Source: Roseivivax halodurans JCM 10272
GTDB lineage: Bacteria; Pseudomonadota; Alphaproteobacteria; Rhodobacterales; Rhodobacteraceae
DNA length: 64,000 nt
Direction of reading: 5' to 3'
Assembly (NCBI RefSeq): GCF_000521785.1
Contig: NZ_JALZ01000002.1
Location: forward strand, 1-64,000
In this document: piece by piece, positions 1 to 9,112 of the stretch
Layout: each line of letters opens with the position of its first letter
Position numbering within the stretch: the stretch's first letter is position 1
Made by a program: the position numbers and the translations under genes
The notes under the pieces: model-generated
Seen by the model: the letters and a program-made list of their open reading frames with translations, nothing else
Databases searched by the model: none
Told to the model about the DNA's origin: nothing

Positions 1-621
1 CTTTCGCTGCTCGGGGGCCGCGCGCCACATCAGGAACGCCGCGACGCTCGCGAGCGCCGCAAGCGTGATGAGGAGGCCGAGCGTGCCCGAGAACACCACC
101 GTCGGCGCGGTGCCGAGCGAGGTCCACCACAGGAGGTGATCGGCACCGAAGAAGCTGCCGATGGCAAAGAAGGGCAGGGCGAGCAGGCTCACCGGGTTGC
201 CGCTCCCGGCGTTCACCAGCGTGCCCGACCCGCAGCCCATGACCACCTGCATGCAGGCGCCGAAGACGAACGCGCCGCCGATCATGGCGAAGCCGACCGG
301 GGCATGCGCGCCGATCAGCTCCTGCCCGTGTGTCGCCAGCAGCGGAAACGCGGCGAGAGCCACGAGCCCGATGGCGACGAGCTGCGCCACCGTGCCCGTC
401 GGGTCGCGCTCGCGGATGGTGCGGCGCCACGGGCCGGCAAAGCCGAAGCGGAAGCCCTCGAGCACGATGCCGAAGCCGAGGCCGATGAGCAGCAGAAGAC
501 CGTAGCGCGCGCCCACGAGCAGGGCGACGGCGAGGCAGATCAGAACGGCGCCGCCCACGAGGCCGGCGCGCGGAAGCGCCCGGTTTCCCGGGCGCCGTGC
601 GGTGTCAGCGGTCGTCGCCAT
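1..621 (-). CDS. YeeE/YedE (TsuA-like) thiosulfate/sulfur transporter, partial
   Basis: Inner-membrane transport protein whose 3' part lies beyond the left window edge; about 207 N-terminal residues are visible. The translation is a run of hydrophobic segments with the family pattern of a conserved glycine-rich cysteine motif (GACMQVVMGCGSGT). In the YeeE/YedE family such cysteines pass thiosulfate or sulfur equivalents across the membrane. The ATG at 621 follows the stop of the upstream rhodanese by only three bases, so the two are surely one transcript, and the pairing with a sulfurtransferase supports a sulfur substrate. Family assignment is firm; the exact substrate is inferred. Confidence 0.82.
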   Translation of the reverse strand, partial: MATTADTARRPGNRALPRAGLVGGAVLICLAVALLVGARYGLLLLIGLGFGIVLEGFRFGFAGPWRRTIRERDPTGTVAQLVAIGLVALAAFPLLATHGQELIGAHAPVGFAMIGGAFVFGACMQVVMGCGSGTLVNAGSGNPVSLLALPFFAIGSFFGADHLLWWTSLGTAPTVVFSGTLGLLITLAALASVAAFLMWRAAPEQRK

Positions 622-624
622 GGA

Positions 625-1551
625 TCAGAAGATTCCGCGGATCTGGTGCCAGAGGGTCCGGATCGGGCCGGGGACGTTGGCCATCTCGTAGCCCGCGTTG
701 GACCAGCCGACCATCGACTCGGGGTAGAGCTTCACGTTGTCGATCTCGGCGAGCTCGGAAAGAGCGAACCAGTTGGTCGCCGCCCAGTGCCCGGTGTTGC
801 AGAACGAGATCAGCGCCTCGGCCTCGGTCAGGCCGTTCTCCTGCGCGAGGCTCTTCGCCGCCGCGCCGTCGATGATCGCGGGGCCGCCCGAGAACCAGTT
901 GGCGTGCTCGAAATACTCCGATTGCGGCAGCGTGCCCGGCTTGGCCGCCGAGGGATGCGCCTCGCGCCCGTCCCAGAAGCTTTCGGGCCGCGCGTCGAGC
1001 AGCAGCGTGTCGCCGCCGTCGATCGCCGCCTGCACCTGATCGGCCGTCGCGGTCCAGGTGTCGTCCCACGTCACCTCGATGTCGCTCGGCTCGATCTCGA
1101 CGCTCTCCGTCGAAAGCTCCAGACCGGCCTCTTCCCATGCGGCGAGGCCGCCGTTGAGGATCGTGAGGTTCTCGATACCGGCCGACTTCAGCGTCCAGTA
1201 GACCCGGGCCGCGGCGCCGAAATCGCTGATGCTCTCACCCTGATAGGTGACGATGACCGGCGTGCCAGGCTCGAGCCCGCGCTCGGACAGGATCTCTGTC
1301 AGCGCCTCCTCGGTCGGCAACTGGCCCGGATTGTCGTCGGGGCCGCGAAAGAGCGCATAGGGCGCATTCACCGCGCCGTCGACATGGCCTTCGGCGTAGG
1401 CATCCTCGGCGCGGATGTCGATCACGTCGACGTCCTGACCCAGGAGCTGCGAGACCTCTTCTGGGGTCGCGAGCGGACCGGGAAGGCTCTGCGCCGAGGC
1501 GGCGGTGCCGAGCGCGATGAGGGCGAGGGTTGCGGGGGCGAGGGGCTTCAC
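625..1551 (-). CDS. Exported rhodanese-type sulfurtransferase
   Basis: Periplasmic thiosulfate or other sulfane sulfurtransferase, about 308 residues with two rhodanese-like domains. The second domain carries the persulfide cysteine in the motif FCNTGHWA. The N-terminus (KPLAPATLALIALGTAASA) is a clear signal peptide. I chose the GTG at 1551 because GGAGG stands seven to eight bases before it and the signal peptide then begins properly; an in-frame ATG at 1566 would add five residues and has no such site. It is co-transcribed with the downstream YeeE/YedE gene, suggesting it loads or unloads sulfur for that transporter. Confidence 0.85.
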   Translation of the reverse strand: MKPLAPATLALIALGTAASAQSLPGPLATPEEVSQLLGQDVDVIDIRAEDAYAEGHVDGAVNAPYALFRGPDDNPGQLPTEEALTEILSERGLEPGTPVIVTYQGESISDFGAAARVYWTLKSAGIENLTILNGGLAAWEEAGLELSTESVEIEPSDIEVTWDDTWTATADQVQAAIDGGDTLLLDARPESFWDGREAHPSAAKPGTLPQSEYFEHANWFSGGPAIIDGAAAKSLAQENGLTEAEALISFCNTGHWAATNWFALSELAEIDNVKLYPESMVGWSNAGYEMANVPGPIRTLWHQIRGIF

Positions 1552-1783
1552 GGGATGGTCCTCCATGTCGGATGGAAATGTCTCTTGCCACGCTATGTGT
1601 CGCGCGGGGCGGCAAGCGCAAGCGCCCTGCCGCCGATGACCGGAATATCCCCGCTACCGCATGTTTGCACGGGCGACCGAAGGACAGGACGGCATTTCGG
1701 GCAACACGCGCCTCGGGAACACCTGTCCTATAGCGGACGGCGGGCCGACATGTCCGTCCTTTTCCGCACGCCTCACAGGTCCT

Positions 1784-2686
1784 TTACCGGAACACCCGGT
1801 CCGGCCAGACCTCGCCCGCCTTGAACCGGCCGACGGCCACCGCGCGGCCCTCGTGGCTCGCCCAGCATTCCTCGCCGTACTCGAGCCCCGGGGCGATCAC
1901 CATGCCGGGATTGCCGTTCCGCAGGCGCGTCGCGCCCTCGTCGGTGCACTTGGCCTCCGGCAGATCGGTCAGCCCCGCCTCGACCGGCAGCAGCTTCTCG
2001 TCGAGCTCGGGCGACTTCGCCAGCGCGTCCACGTCCTCGATCGTCACGCCGTCCTCGGCCTCGAACGGCCCCGACCAGGTCCGGCGCAGCTCGCGCACGT
2101 GCCCGAGGCAACCGAGCGTCTCCCCGAGGTCCCGCGCGATCGAGCGCACGTAGCCGCCCTTGCCGCAGACCATCTCGAGCGTGACGTGGTCCGCATCCGG
2201 ACGGCTCACCATCGTCAGCTCCTCGACCCAGAGCGGCCGCGCCGCGATCTCCATCGTCTCGCCGTCGCGGGCCCGCTTGTAGGCGCGCTCGCCGTTGATC
2301 TTCACCGCCGAGAATTGCGGCGGGACCTGCATGATCTCCCCCACGAAGCCGTTCAGCGCCTCCTTGATCTCGTCGTCCGAGGGCCGCGCCTCGGACGTCG
2401 CGATCACCTCGCCCTCGGCGTCGTCGGTGTTGGTCGCCGACCCGAGCCGCACGGTGAAGCGGTAGCATTTCAGCGCATCGGTCACGTAGGGCACGGTCTT
2501 GGTCGCCTCGCCGATGGCGATCGCCAGCACGCCCGTCGCTTCGGGATCGAGCGTGCCCGCATGGCCCGCCTTCTTCGCCGCGAGCGCCCAGCGGACCTTG
2601 TTGACCACCGCGGTCGAGGTCATGCCGGCGGGCTTGTCCACCACCAGCCAGCCCGAGATGTCGCGTCCCTTGCGTGCGCGGCCCAT
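1784..2686 (-). CDS. truB: tRNA pseudouridine(55) synthase TruB
   Basis: Converts uridine 55 of the T-loop to pseudouridine in elongator tRNAs. The 300-residue product has the TruB signature (residues 42-60, [12 protein letters not shown]), with Asp47 as the catalytic aspartate, and a C-terminal PUA-like region. The open frame extends further upstream, but the ATG at 2686 is preceded by AGGAG and the protein starts with the usual [12 protein letters not shown] block shortly after, so the upstream extension is rejected. In many bacteria truB follows rbfA and precedes rpsO; neither is adjacent here. Confidence 0.95.
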   Translation of the reverse strand: MGRARKGRDISGWLVVDKPAGMTSTAVVNKVRWALAAKKAGHAGTLDPEATGVLAIAIGEATKTVPYVTDALKCYRFTVRLGSATNTDDAEGEVIATSEARPSDDEIKEALNGFVGEIMQVPPQFSAVKINGERAYKRARDGETMEIAARPLWVEELTMVSRPDADHVTLEMVCGKGGYVRSIARDLGETLGCLGHVRELRRTWSGPFEAEDGVTIEDVDALAKSPELDEKLLPVEAGLTDLPEAKCTDEGATRLRNGNPGMVIAPGLEYGEECWASHEGRAVAVGRFKAGEVWPDRVFR

Positions 2687-2775
2687 ATGCGCTGCTCCTG
2701 ATCTGCCACTGAAGAGGCGCGCGAGGTAGCGAAGCCGCGCCCGCCTGTCAATTCGGCGCGACCGCCGCACATCGC

Positions 2776-2811
2776 AAAAAGGGCCCGTCCGGGGATCGTC
2801 CCGGCGGGCCC
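2776..2811 (-). terminator. Rho-independent terminator of the thioredoxin/LON/Trm112 operon
   Basis: On the minus strand a GC-rich stem (GGGCCCG... paired with ...CGGGCCC, with a one-base bulge) is followed directly by five T residues. It lies 22 bases past the Trm112-like stop codon, where the three-gene operon would end. Confidence 0.8.
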
Positions 2812-2832
2812 GCATCCTGCGCCAAGGAGCGA

Positions 2833-3018
2833 TCAGTCGAGAACGCGCGCCTCTTCCTTCAGCATGACGGGGATCCCGTCGCGGATCGGATAGGCGAGGT
2901 TCGCCCGCCGGCTGATCAGCTCCTGCCGCTCCGCGTCGTATTCGAGCGGGCTCTGGCTCACCGGGCAGATCAGCGCCTCGAGCATCCGGCGGTCGTGGGT
3001 CGCGGTCCTCTCGCTCAT
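2833..3018 (-). CDS. Trm112-family small protein (UPF0434/YcaR-like)
   Basis: A 61-residue protein with the Trm112/YcaR pattern: [16 protein letters not shown], then a basic stretch and [12 protein letters not shown]. Bacterial members are small partner-like proteins that often keep only part of the zinc site; here a single cysteine is visible, so zinc binding is doubtful. The ATG overlaps the stop of the LON-domain gene by four bases (ATGA), which implies translational coupling. It is the last gene of the operon. Function in this organism is unknown. Confidence 0.85.
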   Translation of the reverse strand: MSERTATHDRRMLEALICPVSQSPLEYDAERQELISRRANLAYPIRDGIPVMLKEEARVLD

Positions 3019-3662
3019 TGCAATGTCCCCGTTCCGCTCTCGCCGCCGCGCATGGAATATTCGATGAGCGTCACCAGCGTCTCCCTCCGGGTCTTGAGCG
3101 ACGGCGCCTCCAGCAGCGCCTGCTTGTCCTCGGGGTCGAAGTCCAGAAGCATCGACAGCGAGTTGATCAGAAGCTCGTCGTCCGCTTCCTTTAGCGTCGA
3201 CCAGTCGGCCGACATCTCCCGCGCCGTGAAATAGCGGTCGAGCAGCCGCAGAAGCCCGTCGCGTCCGAAATCGGGATCGCATTCCGGCTCTCCGCGATCG
3301 GCCTCGAAGCCGGTCCAGTCCACCTGGCAGCGCCGGTACGGGGTGAATCCCTCGACCTCCTTGACCACGCGGAACCGGGAGATGCCGGTAAGCGTAATCA
3401 TGTAGCGACCGTCCTCGGTCTCGGACATCTGGGTCACCCGTCCCGCACACCCGATCCGGTGCAGGGCGTTCTCGTCCCGGCCCGGGATCGGCGCGGGTTG
3501 CACCATCCCGATCAGGCGGGTCTCCGTCTTTAGGCTGTCCTCGAGCATGGCGAGGTAACGCGGCTCGAAGAGGTGCAGCGGAAGCCGCGCCCGGGGGAGC
3601 ATAAGTGCGCCCGGGAGCGGGAAAATGGGGATCGTGTCCGGCAGGTCTGGAAGGCGGCTCAT
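3015..3662 (-). CDS. LON peptidase substrate-binding-domain protein
   Basis: Consists only of the LON N-terminal (substrate-recognition) domain, with no ATPase or Ser-Lys protease region. The family start motif [26 protein letters not shown] is present in pieces near residues 12-37. Such free-standing LON-N proteins are presumed to bind misfolded proteins or act as adaptors. It sits between a thioredoxin-type co-chaperone and a Trm112-like protein, consistent with protein quality control. I use the ATG at 3662; a TTG at 3698 is in frame and would overlap the thioredoxin gene by eight bases, so the start is not certain. Confidence 0.85.
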   Translation of the reverse strand: MSRLPDLPDTIPIFPLPGALMLPRARLPLHLFEPRYLAMLEDSLKTETRLIGMVQPAPIPGRDENALHRIGCAGRVTQMSETEDGRYMITLTGISRFRVVKEVEGFTPYRRCQVDWTGFEADRGEPECDPDFGRDGLLRLLDRYFTAREMSADWSTLKEADDELLINSLSMLLDFDPEDKQALLEAPSLKTRRETLVTLIEYSMRGGESGTGTLQ

Positions 3663-3690
3663 GCCAAGTCCAGCTAGCCCACGCCCTGTC

Positions 3691-4617
3691 TCAGGCAAAT
3701 ATCATCGACGTGAGTTTTCGCCGCCCGTTCAACACGATGGGATCGTTCGGTTTAAGCGCGTCGAAGATGGTGAAAAGCTGCGTCTTGGCCGCCTCGTCGT
3801 TCCACGACCGGTCGCGCCGGAAGAGATCCAGCAGGTGATCCACCGCCTCCTGCGTGCGTCCCGCGGCCTGAAGCGCGAGCGCGAGATCGTAGCGCGCCTG
3901 ATGGTCGTCGGGATCCGCCGCGACCTTCTGCTCGAGCTCGGCCACCGGCCCTGCATTCTCGGCCTGCCGCGCCAGTTCTATCTGCGCATGGGCCGCCTCG
4001 AGTTCCGCGCTTGTCGCGATCTCCGCCGGCGCGCCGTTCAGAACCGATTCCGCCTGGTCGACCTCGCCCATGGCAACGAGCGTGCGCACGAGGCCACCAT
4101 AGGCGGCCGGGTTCTTCTCGTCCTCGCCGAGGATCGCCTGGAAGACCTGCAGCGCGTCCTGGTGATTGCCGGCCTCGAGCAGCTCGTCGGCCTGCTGCAC
4201 GGCCTCGGCGAGCCCGCCGTCGCCGCCCTGCGCGCCGCCCGATTGCTGCACGAGCCGGTCGACGAAGGCGGTGATCTCCGATTGCTGAACCGCACCCTGG
4301 AAGCCGTCCACGGGCTGGCCCTGCCAGAAGGCGTAGACCGTGGGGATCGACTGGATGCGCAGCTGCGCGGCGATCTGCTGGGCCTGGTCGACATTGACCT
4401 TGGCCATCTTCACGGCGCCGTTCGCCTTCTTCACCGCGTCCTCGAGCATCGGCCCGAGCGTCTTGCAGGGGCCGCACCACGGTGCCCAGAAGTCGACGAT
4501 GACCGGCACCTCCTGGCTGGCCTCGATGACGTCCTGCATGAACGTCTGCTCCGAGACGTCCTTGATGAGATCGCTGCCGCCCTGCGGCTGGGTCTGCGCT
4601 CCGCCGAGTTCGATCAT
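3691..4617 (-). CDS. Thioredoxin-fold TPR co-chaperone (CnoX/YbbN-like)
   Basis: A 308-residue protein with an N-terminal thioredoxin domain, active site WCGPC (Cys48 and Cys51), followed by a C-terminal TPR region with tandem helices. This matches the CnoX/YbbN family, which binds unfolded or oxidised clients and hands them to GroEL or DnaK. E. coli CnoX lacks a working CxxC, whereas here both cysteines are kept, as in alphaproteobacterial members that retain redox activity. First gene of the operon with the LON-domain and Trm112-like genes. Its upstream region carries two GTACGAAA boxes. Confidence 0.9.
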   Translation of the reverse strand: MIELGGAQTQPQGGSDLIKDVSEQTFMQDVIEASQEVPVIVDFWAPWCGPCKTLGPMLEDAVKKANGAVKMAKVNVDQAQQIAAQLRIQSIPTVYAFWQGQPVDGFQGAVQQSEITAFVDRLVQQSGGAQGGDGGLAEAVQQADELLEAGNHQDALQVFQAILGEDEKNPAAYGGLVRTLVAMGEVDQAESVLNGAPAEIATSAELEAAHAQIELARQAENAGPVAELEQKVAADPDDHQARYDLALALQAAGRTQEAVDHLLDLFRRDRSWNDEAAKTQLFTIFDALKPNDPIVLNGRRKLTSMIFA

Positions 4618-4830
4618 CGCTGATTGTCCTTCTTGTCGAGGGGCTGAGACACGTGGTCGCTTGGTCGTCTAGATGGATCACGAACCGGTGTTTCGCAAGG
4701 GCGCGCAGAACTACCGCTGGCCGCGCTATGGAGCCGCGGTCAAGACTTTCTGGCAAAGCTTGGCCGGTCTCGGAGCGTGGATCACGCGTGGAACGCTTTC
4801 GCCGGCCCGAAGAGACTTCGCGGCACCGAA

Positions 4831-4873
4831 TTCCGTACGAAACGCCCCGAGTTTCTTAACTTCGGTACGAAAC
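4831..4873. promoter_or_regulatory. Pair of GTACGAAAC boxes, 30 bp apart
   Basis: Two near-identical direct repeats, TTCCGTACGAAAC at 4831-4843 and TTCGGTACGAAAC at 4861-4873, with GTAC cores exactly 30 bp apart (about three helical turns). They lie between the xthA stop, which they touch, and the thioredoxin operon, about 215-255 bp upstream of its ATG. The same box occurs three times at 59113-59153. Candidate operator for an unidentified regulator; no known motif was recognised. Confidence 0.5.
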
Positions 4874-5662
4874 TCAGAGGTCGAAAGTCGCGAAGACGGG
4901 GGCGTGGTCAGACGGTTTCTCCCAGCCGCGGACATGCCGCAGGATGCGCGATCCGCCGGCCGATCCGGCGATGTCGGGGGAGGCCCAGATGTGATCGAGC
5001 CGGCGGCCCTTGTCTGCGGCGTCCCAGTTCGGCGAGCGGTAGGACCACCACGAATAGAGCTGCCCCTCGGGGATATCCTTGCGGGTGACGTCGACCCAGC
5101 CGCCGGCCTCCTGCGCCGCCGTCAGCGCCTCGGTCTCGACGGGTGTATGCGAGACGACCTTCAGAAGCTGCTTGTGGGACCAGACATCGTCCTCGCGCGG
5201 CGCGATGTTGAGATCCCCGACAAGGATCGACCGTTCGGGGCGGCTCCCACCGAAGTGGGTCCGCATTTCTTCCACGAAATCAAGTTTCTGCCCGAACTTC
5301 ACGTTCCGCTCGCGGTCGGGCACGTCACCCCCCGCGGGGACGTAGAAATTGTGAATCAGCGTCCCGTCGTCGAGCCGTCCGGCCACGTGCCGGGCCTGAT
5401 CGAGACCGGCGAAATCGAAATGCCCGGCATCCTCCATGGGCAGTTTCGACAGGATCGCGACGCCGTTGTAGCCCTTCTGTCCCCGAGCGATCGAATGGGT
5501 GTACCCGAGCGCCTCGAACGTCTCGAACGGGATCTTGTCGACCGGGCTCTTGCATTCCTGCAGGCAGAGGATGTCCGGCGCCTCCGCCCGGCAGAGATCC
5601 GCGACAAGGTCCGCCCGCAGGCGGACCGAGTTGATGTTCCAGGTGGCGAGCGTGAAGGGCAT
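4874..5662 (-). CDS. xthA: Exodeoxyribonuclease III
   Basis: Class II AP endonuclease and 3'-5' exonuclease for base-excision repair. The 262-residue length is typical. Visible active-site blocks of the EEP fold are ATWNINSVR (Asn10), LQECK (Glu36), VGDLNIAP, the LDHIW block and the terminal SDHAPV with the catalytic histidine. The ATG at 5662 has GGAGAG upstream; the open frame continues to 5722 but that extension is not conserved-looking. Same strand as the downstream thioredoxin operon, separated from it by 256 bp. Confidence 0.95.
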   Translation of the reverse strand: MPFTLATWNINSVRLRADLVADLCRAEAPDILCLQECKSPVDKIPFETFEALGYTHSIARGQKGYNGVAILSKLPMEDAGHFDFAGLDQARHVAGRLDDGTLIHNFYVPAGGDVPDRERNVKFGQKLDFVEEMRTHFGGSRPERSILVGDLNIAPREDDVWSHKQLLKVVSHTPVETEALTAAQEAGGWVDVTRKDIPEGQLYSWWSYRSPNWDAADKGRRLDHIWASPDIAGSAGGSRILRHVRGWEKPSDHAPVFATFDL

Positions 5663-5731
5663 GGGTCTCTCCGCTATGCGCGTGTCCCGATCCCTATGCC
5701 CGGCCTCCACGCCCAAGTTCAACCCGGAGCC

Positions 5732-6772
5732 TCAGATGATCTCGTCCTCGTCGAAGAGCGCCGGCGCATCGAGGTGGCTCGCCTCGAAATCCTGCGTCGC
5801 GGCCCTCGCGTCCACGGCCTTTTCCGGCACCGCGACGTGAAAGAGCGCATCGCCCTCATTGACCACGGGCAGGTGCGTGCGGCCGATCACGATCCCGGCC
5901 GAGGGCGCCCGGACCTCTTCCTCGATCTCGCCGAAGGGCCCCGACACGATGCCCAGCACCGCGCCCTCTTCCACGTAATCGCCCCGGCGCCGCAAGGTTC
6001 GCATCAGTCCGCCGGACGGTGCGCGCACCCAGGAGGAGGCCTGGCAGAACACCGAGGGTCCGCGCGCTTTCGGGACGCCGCGGCCCGCGATCATCCCGAG
6101 CTCCTGCATCACCCGCAGGATGCCCGAGACGCCGGCCCGCGCCGCGAACTCGTCAAAGCGCAGGCCCTCGCCCGCCTCGTAGAGGAGAACGTCGACCCCA
6201 GCCCTGTCCGCGGCTTCGCGGAGCGATCCCTCGCGGACCTTCGAGCTGAGCGTGACCGGCGCGGCGAAGGCGCGGCCGAGCTCGCGCAGCCGGGCATCGC
6301 CAGGGGTCAGGCGGATCTGCGGCAGGTTGGTGCGTCCCACGGCCGCCGAATGCAGGTCGATTCCCACATCGCAACGGGTCACCACCTCGGACATGAAGAG
6401 ATCCGCAAGCCGTCCGGCCAGCGAGCCCTGGGAGGAGCCCGGGAAGCAGCGGTTGAGATCCCGGCGGTCGGGCAGGTAGCGGGACTGGTTGAGAAATCCG
6501 AAGGCATTGACGATCGGCACCGCGATCAGCGTGCCGGCGAGGCGCGACACCGGCCCGGCCCGCAGGAGCCTGCGGACGATCTCCACGCCGATGACCTCGT
6601 CGCCATGGACGGCTGCCGAGACGAACATGACCGGTCCGGGCCGGCGGCCATGGATGACATGGGCGGAGAGGGTGACGGGGGTGTGGTCGGACAGGACCGA
6701 GACCGGCAGATCGACGGTGCGGCGACTTCCGGGCGCGATTTCGGTGCCGCCGAAGACGAAGGGGGAGGGCAT
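5732..6772 (-). CDS. Succinylglutamate desuccinylase/aspartoacylase-family protein
   Basis: Zinc-dependent carboxypeptidase-fold deacylase of the AstE/AspA superfamily, 346 residues. The metal-binding motif HGDE (His56, Glu59) and a later DLHS histidine are present. The C-terminal part has a lipoyl-like beta barrel (RRRGDYVEEGAVLGIV), common in the DUF-type members that are distinct from true AstE. No arginine succinyltransferase genes are nearby, so a role in arginine breakdown is not supported and the acyl-amino-acid substrate is unknown. The ATG at 6772 has AAGGAG eight bases upstream. Confidence 0.85.
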   Translation of the reverse strand: MPSPFVFGGTEIAPGSRRTVDLPVSVLSDHTPVTLSAHVIHGRRPGPVMFVSAAVHGDEVIGVEIVRRLLRAGPVSRLAGTLIAVPIVNAFGFLNQSRYLPDRRDLNRCFPGSSQGSLAGRLADLFMSEVVTRCDVGIDLHSAAVGRTNLPQIRLTPGDARLRELGRAFAAPVTLSSKVREGSLREAADRAGVDVLLYEAGEGLRFDEFAARAGVSGILRVMQELGMIAGRGVPKARGPSVFCQASSWVRAPSGGLMRTLRRRGDYVEEGAVLGIVSGPFGEIEEEVRAPSAGIVIGRTHLPVVNEGDALFHVAVPEKAVDARAATQDFEASHLDAPALFDEDEII

Positions 6773-6827
6773 GCAGGTCTCCTTTCGACCCGCGATGCAA
6801 GCCGGTATTCCCCGCAGATGCAAGGGT

Positions 6828-6856
6828 CCCGGGAGAGGCGCGAGGCACCTCCCGGG
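6828..6856 (-). terminator. Hairpin downstream of the peroxiredoxin gene
   Basis: Perfect 8-bp stem CCCGGGAG (6828-6835) with CTCCCGGG (6849-6856) and a 13-base loop, 13 bases past the peroxiredoxin stop. It lacks a strong T run on the minus strand, so it may be an imperfect terminator or an mRNA 3'-end stabiliser. Confidence 0.5.
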
Positions 6857-6868
6857 GTGAGCACGGCC

Positions 6869-7525
6869 TCAGCCCGGAAGCTTGGCCATGCGCAGATACG
6901 GAAGAACGGTCTGGTACTGGCCGAAGCGGTTGGCCGCGTCCTCCTCGGAGACGCTCGCCGGGATCACGACGTCGTCGCCGACATTCCAGTTCGCCGGTGT
7001 GGCAACGCCGTGGCCCGCCGCGGTCTGCAAGCCGTCGAGCGCACGCAGCACTTCGGCGAAGTTGCGGCCCACGTTCATCGGGTAGGTCATGGTCAGCTTG
7101 AGCTTCTTGTCGGGCCCGATGATGTAGACCGACCGCACGGTCGCGGTGTCGTTCGGGGTGCGGCCGTCGGGCAGGTACGCCTCGGCGGGCAGCATGTCGA
7201 ATGCCTTGGACACGTCGAGATTGGTGTCGGCTATGATGGGAAATCCGGCCTTCGCACCCTTGCTGACCACCTCGATGTCGGACTTCCACTTCGTGTGGTC
7301 TTCGGTGGAATCGACCGAGATGCCGATCACCTTGGTGTCGCGCTTGGCCCATTCGTCCGCAAGCTGCGCCACGGCTCCGAACTCCGTCGTGCAGACCGGC
7401 GTGAAGTCCTTGGGATGCGAGAAGAGGATCGTCCAGCTGTCGCCGATGAACTCGTGCAGGGAGAACGTTCCCTGATCGGTCTCGACGGTCAGATCAGGTA
7501 TGGTGTCGTTGATGCGCAGGGACAT
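6869..7525 (-). CDS. 1-Cys peroxiredoxin (Prx6 subfamily)
   Basis: Cytosolic thiol peroxidase reducing hydrogen peroxide and organic hydroperoxides. The 218-residue length and the motif FTPVCTTEFG with peroxidatic Cys45 identify the Prx6 (1-Cys) group; the long C-terminal dimerisation arm (PVNVG-type region, here TMTYPMNVGRNF) is present. No resolving-cysteine motif of the AhpC/Prx1 type is seen. Monocistronic: the tsaC stop lies 82 bp upstream and a hairpin follows the gene. Confidence 0.93.
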   Translation of the reverse strand: MSLRINDTIPDLTVETDQGTFSLHEFIGDSWTILFSHPKDFTPVCTTEFGAVAQLADEWAKRDTKVIGISVDSTEDHTKWKSDIEVVSKGAKAGFPIIADTNLDVSKAFDMLPAEAYLPDGRTPNDTATVRSVYIIGPDKKLKLTMTYPMNVGRNFAEVLRALDGLQTAAGHGVATPANWNVGDDVVIPASVSEEDAANRFGQYQTVLPYLRMAKLPG

Positions 7526-7606
7526 GTGTCCGGCCTCCGTCTCGATTGCTGTCCTGCGTTACTTAATCGCGCCGCGCCGGCTTTGCAGCCCCCCGTCCGG
7601 CCTGCC

Positions 7607-8557
7607 TCAGCCGCGGGGCGCGGCTGCGCGCATCAGTCGGTCGTTGATCGCGGCGCCGAGCCCGCGATCCGGGATCGGCGAGACCGCGATAGTGCCTGCG
7701 CCCCGCGCATCGAGCGCGTGGAGATGGGCAAAGAGCATCGCCGCCGCCTCGCGCAGATCGCCCGAGGCCGAGAGGTTCAGATCGCACTCGACCGGACCGA
7801 AGCCGAGGCGCGCCTCGCCCTCGCGCCAATCGGTCGCGTTGAGCCGCATGTGTGCCTCCGGGGCATAGTGCGAGGCGGTCTGTCCCGGGGCGGAGATCGC
7901 GGCGTTGGCAGCGCGGCGGATCAGCGGGCCGCCGAGAGCCTCTTCGAGCGCCTCCACCGGCAGACCGCCCGGACGCAGGAGCGTCGGGTCTCCCGCAAGG
8001 CCGAGGATCGTCGATTCGAGCCCCACCTCCGACGCGCCTCCCTCGACGATGGCGGCGATGCGCCCGTCGAGCGACGCGGCCACGTGATCGGCCGTGGTCG
8101 GGCTGATCCGGCCCGAGCGATTGGCGGACGGAGCCGCGATGGGGCGTCCCACCTCGGTCAGGAGCGCGCGCGCCACGGGATGCGCCGGCATCCGCACGGC
8201 AAGCGTGTCGAGCCCGGCGGTCACCAGCTTCGAGACGCCCGCGCCCTCTTTGAGCGGAAGGACGAGCGTCAGAGGGCCGGGCCAGAAGACGGACGCGATC
8301 CTATCGGCCTCGTCCGACCATTCGACGAGCGCCTTCACAGCATCGAGGTCAGGCAGGTGAACGATCAGCGGATTGAACCGTGGCCGGTCCTTCGCGGTGT
8401 AGATGCCGGTGACAGCGTCGTCTGAGGTGGCATCCGCACCGAGGCCGTAGACCGTCTCGGTCGGAAAGGCGACGCAGGCGCCGGCACGCCAGAGCTCCGC
8501 GGCGCGGGCAAAGCCCGTCGGGTCGGCGGGCAGGCGTTCTGTCGTGATATCGGTCAT
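7607..8557 (-). CDS. L-threonylcarbamoyladenylate synthase (Sua5/YwlC/TsaC)
   Basis: Makes threonylcarbamoyl-AMP from threonine, bicarbonate and ATP for t6A37 modification of ANN-decoding tRNAs. The 316-residue length shows the two-domain Sua5 form: N-terminal YrdC domain (GACVAFPTETVYGLGADA near residue 30, then the PRFNPLIVH block and SANRSG) plus a C-terminal Sua5 domain (GQTASHYAPEAHM). The open frame runs far upstream to 9232, but the ATG at 8557 is where homology begins. Divergent from the GFA gene, with 69 bp between start codons. Confidence 0.93.
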   Translation of the reverse strand: MTDITTERLPADPTGFARAAELWRAGACVAFPTETVYGLGADATSDDAVTGIYTAKDRPRFNPLIVHLPDLDAVKALVEWSDEADRIASVFWPGPLTLVLPLKEGAGVSKLVTAGLDTLAVRMPAHPVARALLTEVGRPIAAPSANRSGRISPTTADHVAASLDGRIAAIVEGGASEVGLESTILGLAGDPTLLRPGGLPVEALEEALGGPLIRRAANAAISAPGQTASHYAPEAHMRLNATDWREGEARLGFGPVECDLNLSASGDLREAAAMLFAHLHALDARGAGTIAVSPIPDRGLGAAINDRLMRAAAPRG

Positions 8558-8626
8558 GCTACGTCCGGTCTCGGGGTATGCGACTCCTGCCCCGAACCGC
8601 CGGCATGGACAAGAAGGGACCATGAG

Positions 8627-9112
8627 ATGCCAGATACCAGCTCTGCCAAGGGCGAATGGACGCTGCCGATGACCGCGAGCTGCCGCTGCGGCGCACTGAC
8701 GCTGACCATGACGGCGCCGCCGATCCTGACGATGGCCTGCCATTGCCGCGGCTGCCAGAAGATGACGGGCGGGGCGTTCTCGCTCTCGGCGGCCTTTCCG
8801 ACCGGCGCGGTGACCATCGCGGGCGCGGAGCCGCAGCAGGGCGGGCTCGGGACCGAAGGGCAGGATCACATGCATTGTCCGCGCTGCCTGTCGTGGGTTT
8901 TCACCCGTCTTCCCGAGGCTTACGGCATCCTCAACGTCCGGGCGCCGATGATCGACGTGCCCGAGGGCATCGCTCCCTTCGCCGAAACGCAGGACGCCGA
9001 GAAGCTGCCCTTCGTCCATGTCGACGTCGCCATGAGCTTCGAGCGGTTCCCGGACATGGACGAACTGACGGCAGCCTCGGCGCGCTTCGCCGAAGAGGCG
9101 GCGCGCGTGTGA
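8627..9112 (+). CDS. GFA (CENP-V-type) zinc protein
   Basis: Member of the glutathione-dependent formaldehyde-activating enzyme/CENP-V domain family, 161 residues. The zinc ligands appear as CRCG near residue 20, CHCRGCQ near residue 39, and CPRC near residue 85. Most members have no proven enzymatic role, and the original formaldehyde claim holds for few of them. The start at 8627 follows AAGAAGGGA; an overlapping ATG at 8622 is out of frame. It reads away from tsaC. Confidence 0.85.
   Translation: MPDTSSAKGEWTLPMTASCRCGALTLTMTAPPILTMACHCRGCQKMTGGAFSLSAAFPTGAVTIAGAEPQQGGLGTEGQDHMHCPRCLSWVFTRLPEAYGILNVRAPMIDVPEGIAPFAETQDAEKLPFVHVDVAMSFERFPDMDELTAASARFAEEAARV

Noticed and set aside
136..1824. 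A 562-codon plus-strand frame over the YeeE/rhodanese region
   Set aside because: Antisense to two well-recognised genes; low-complexity composition.
5732..6772. Arginine succinyltransferase pathway desuccinylase (AstE)
   Set aside because: No astA, astB, astC or astD nearby and the protein has a lipoyl-like C-terminal domain not typical of AstE.
4673..8425. A 1250-codon open frame on the plus strand antisense to four genes
   Set aside because: It runs antisense to xthA, the AstE-like gene, the peroxiredoxin gene and most of tsaC; its Arg/His/Asp-rich translation is typical of third-position GC bias and shows no family.
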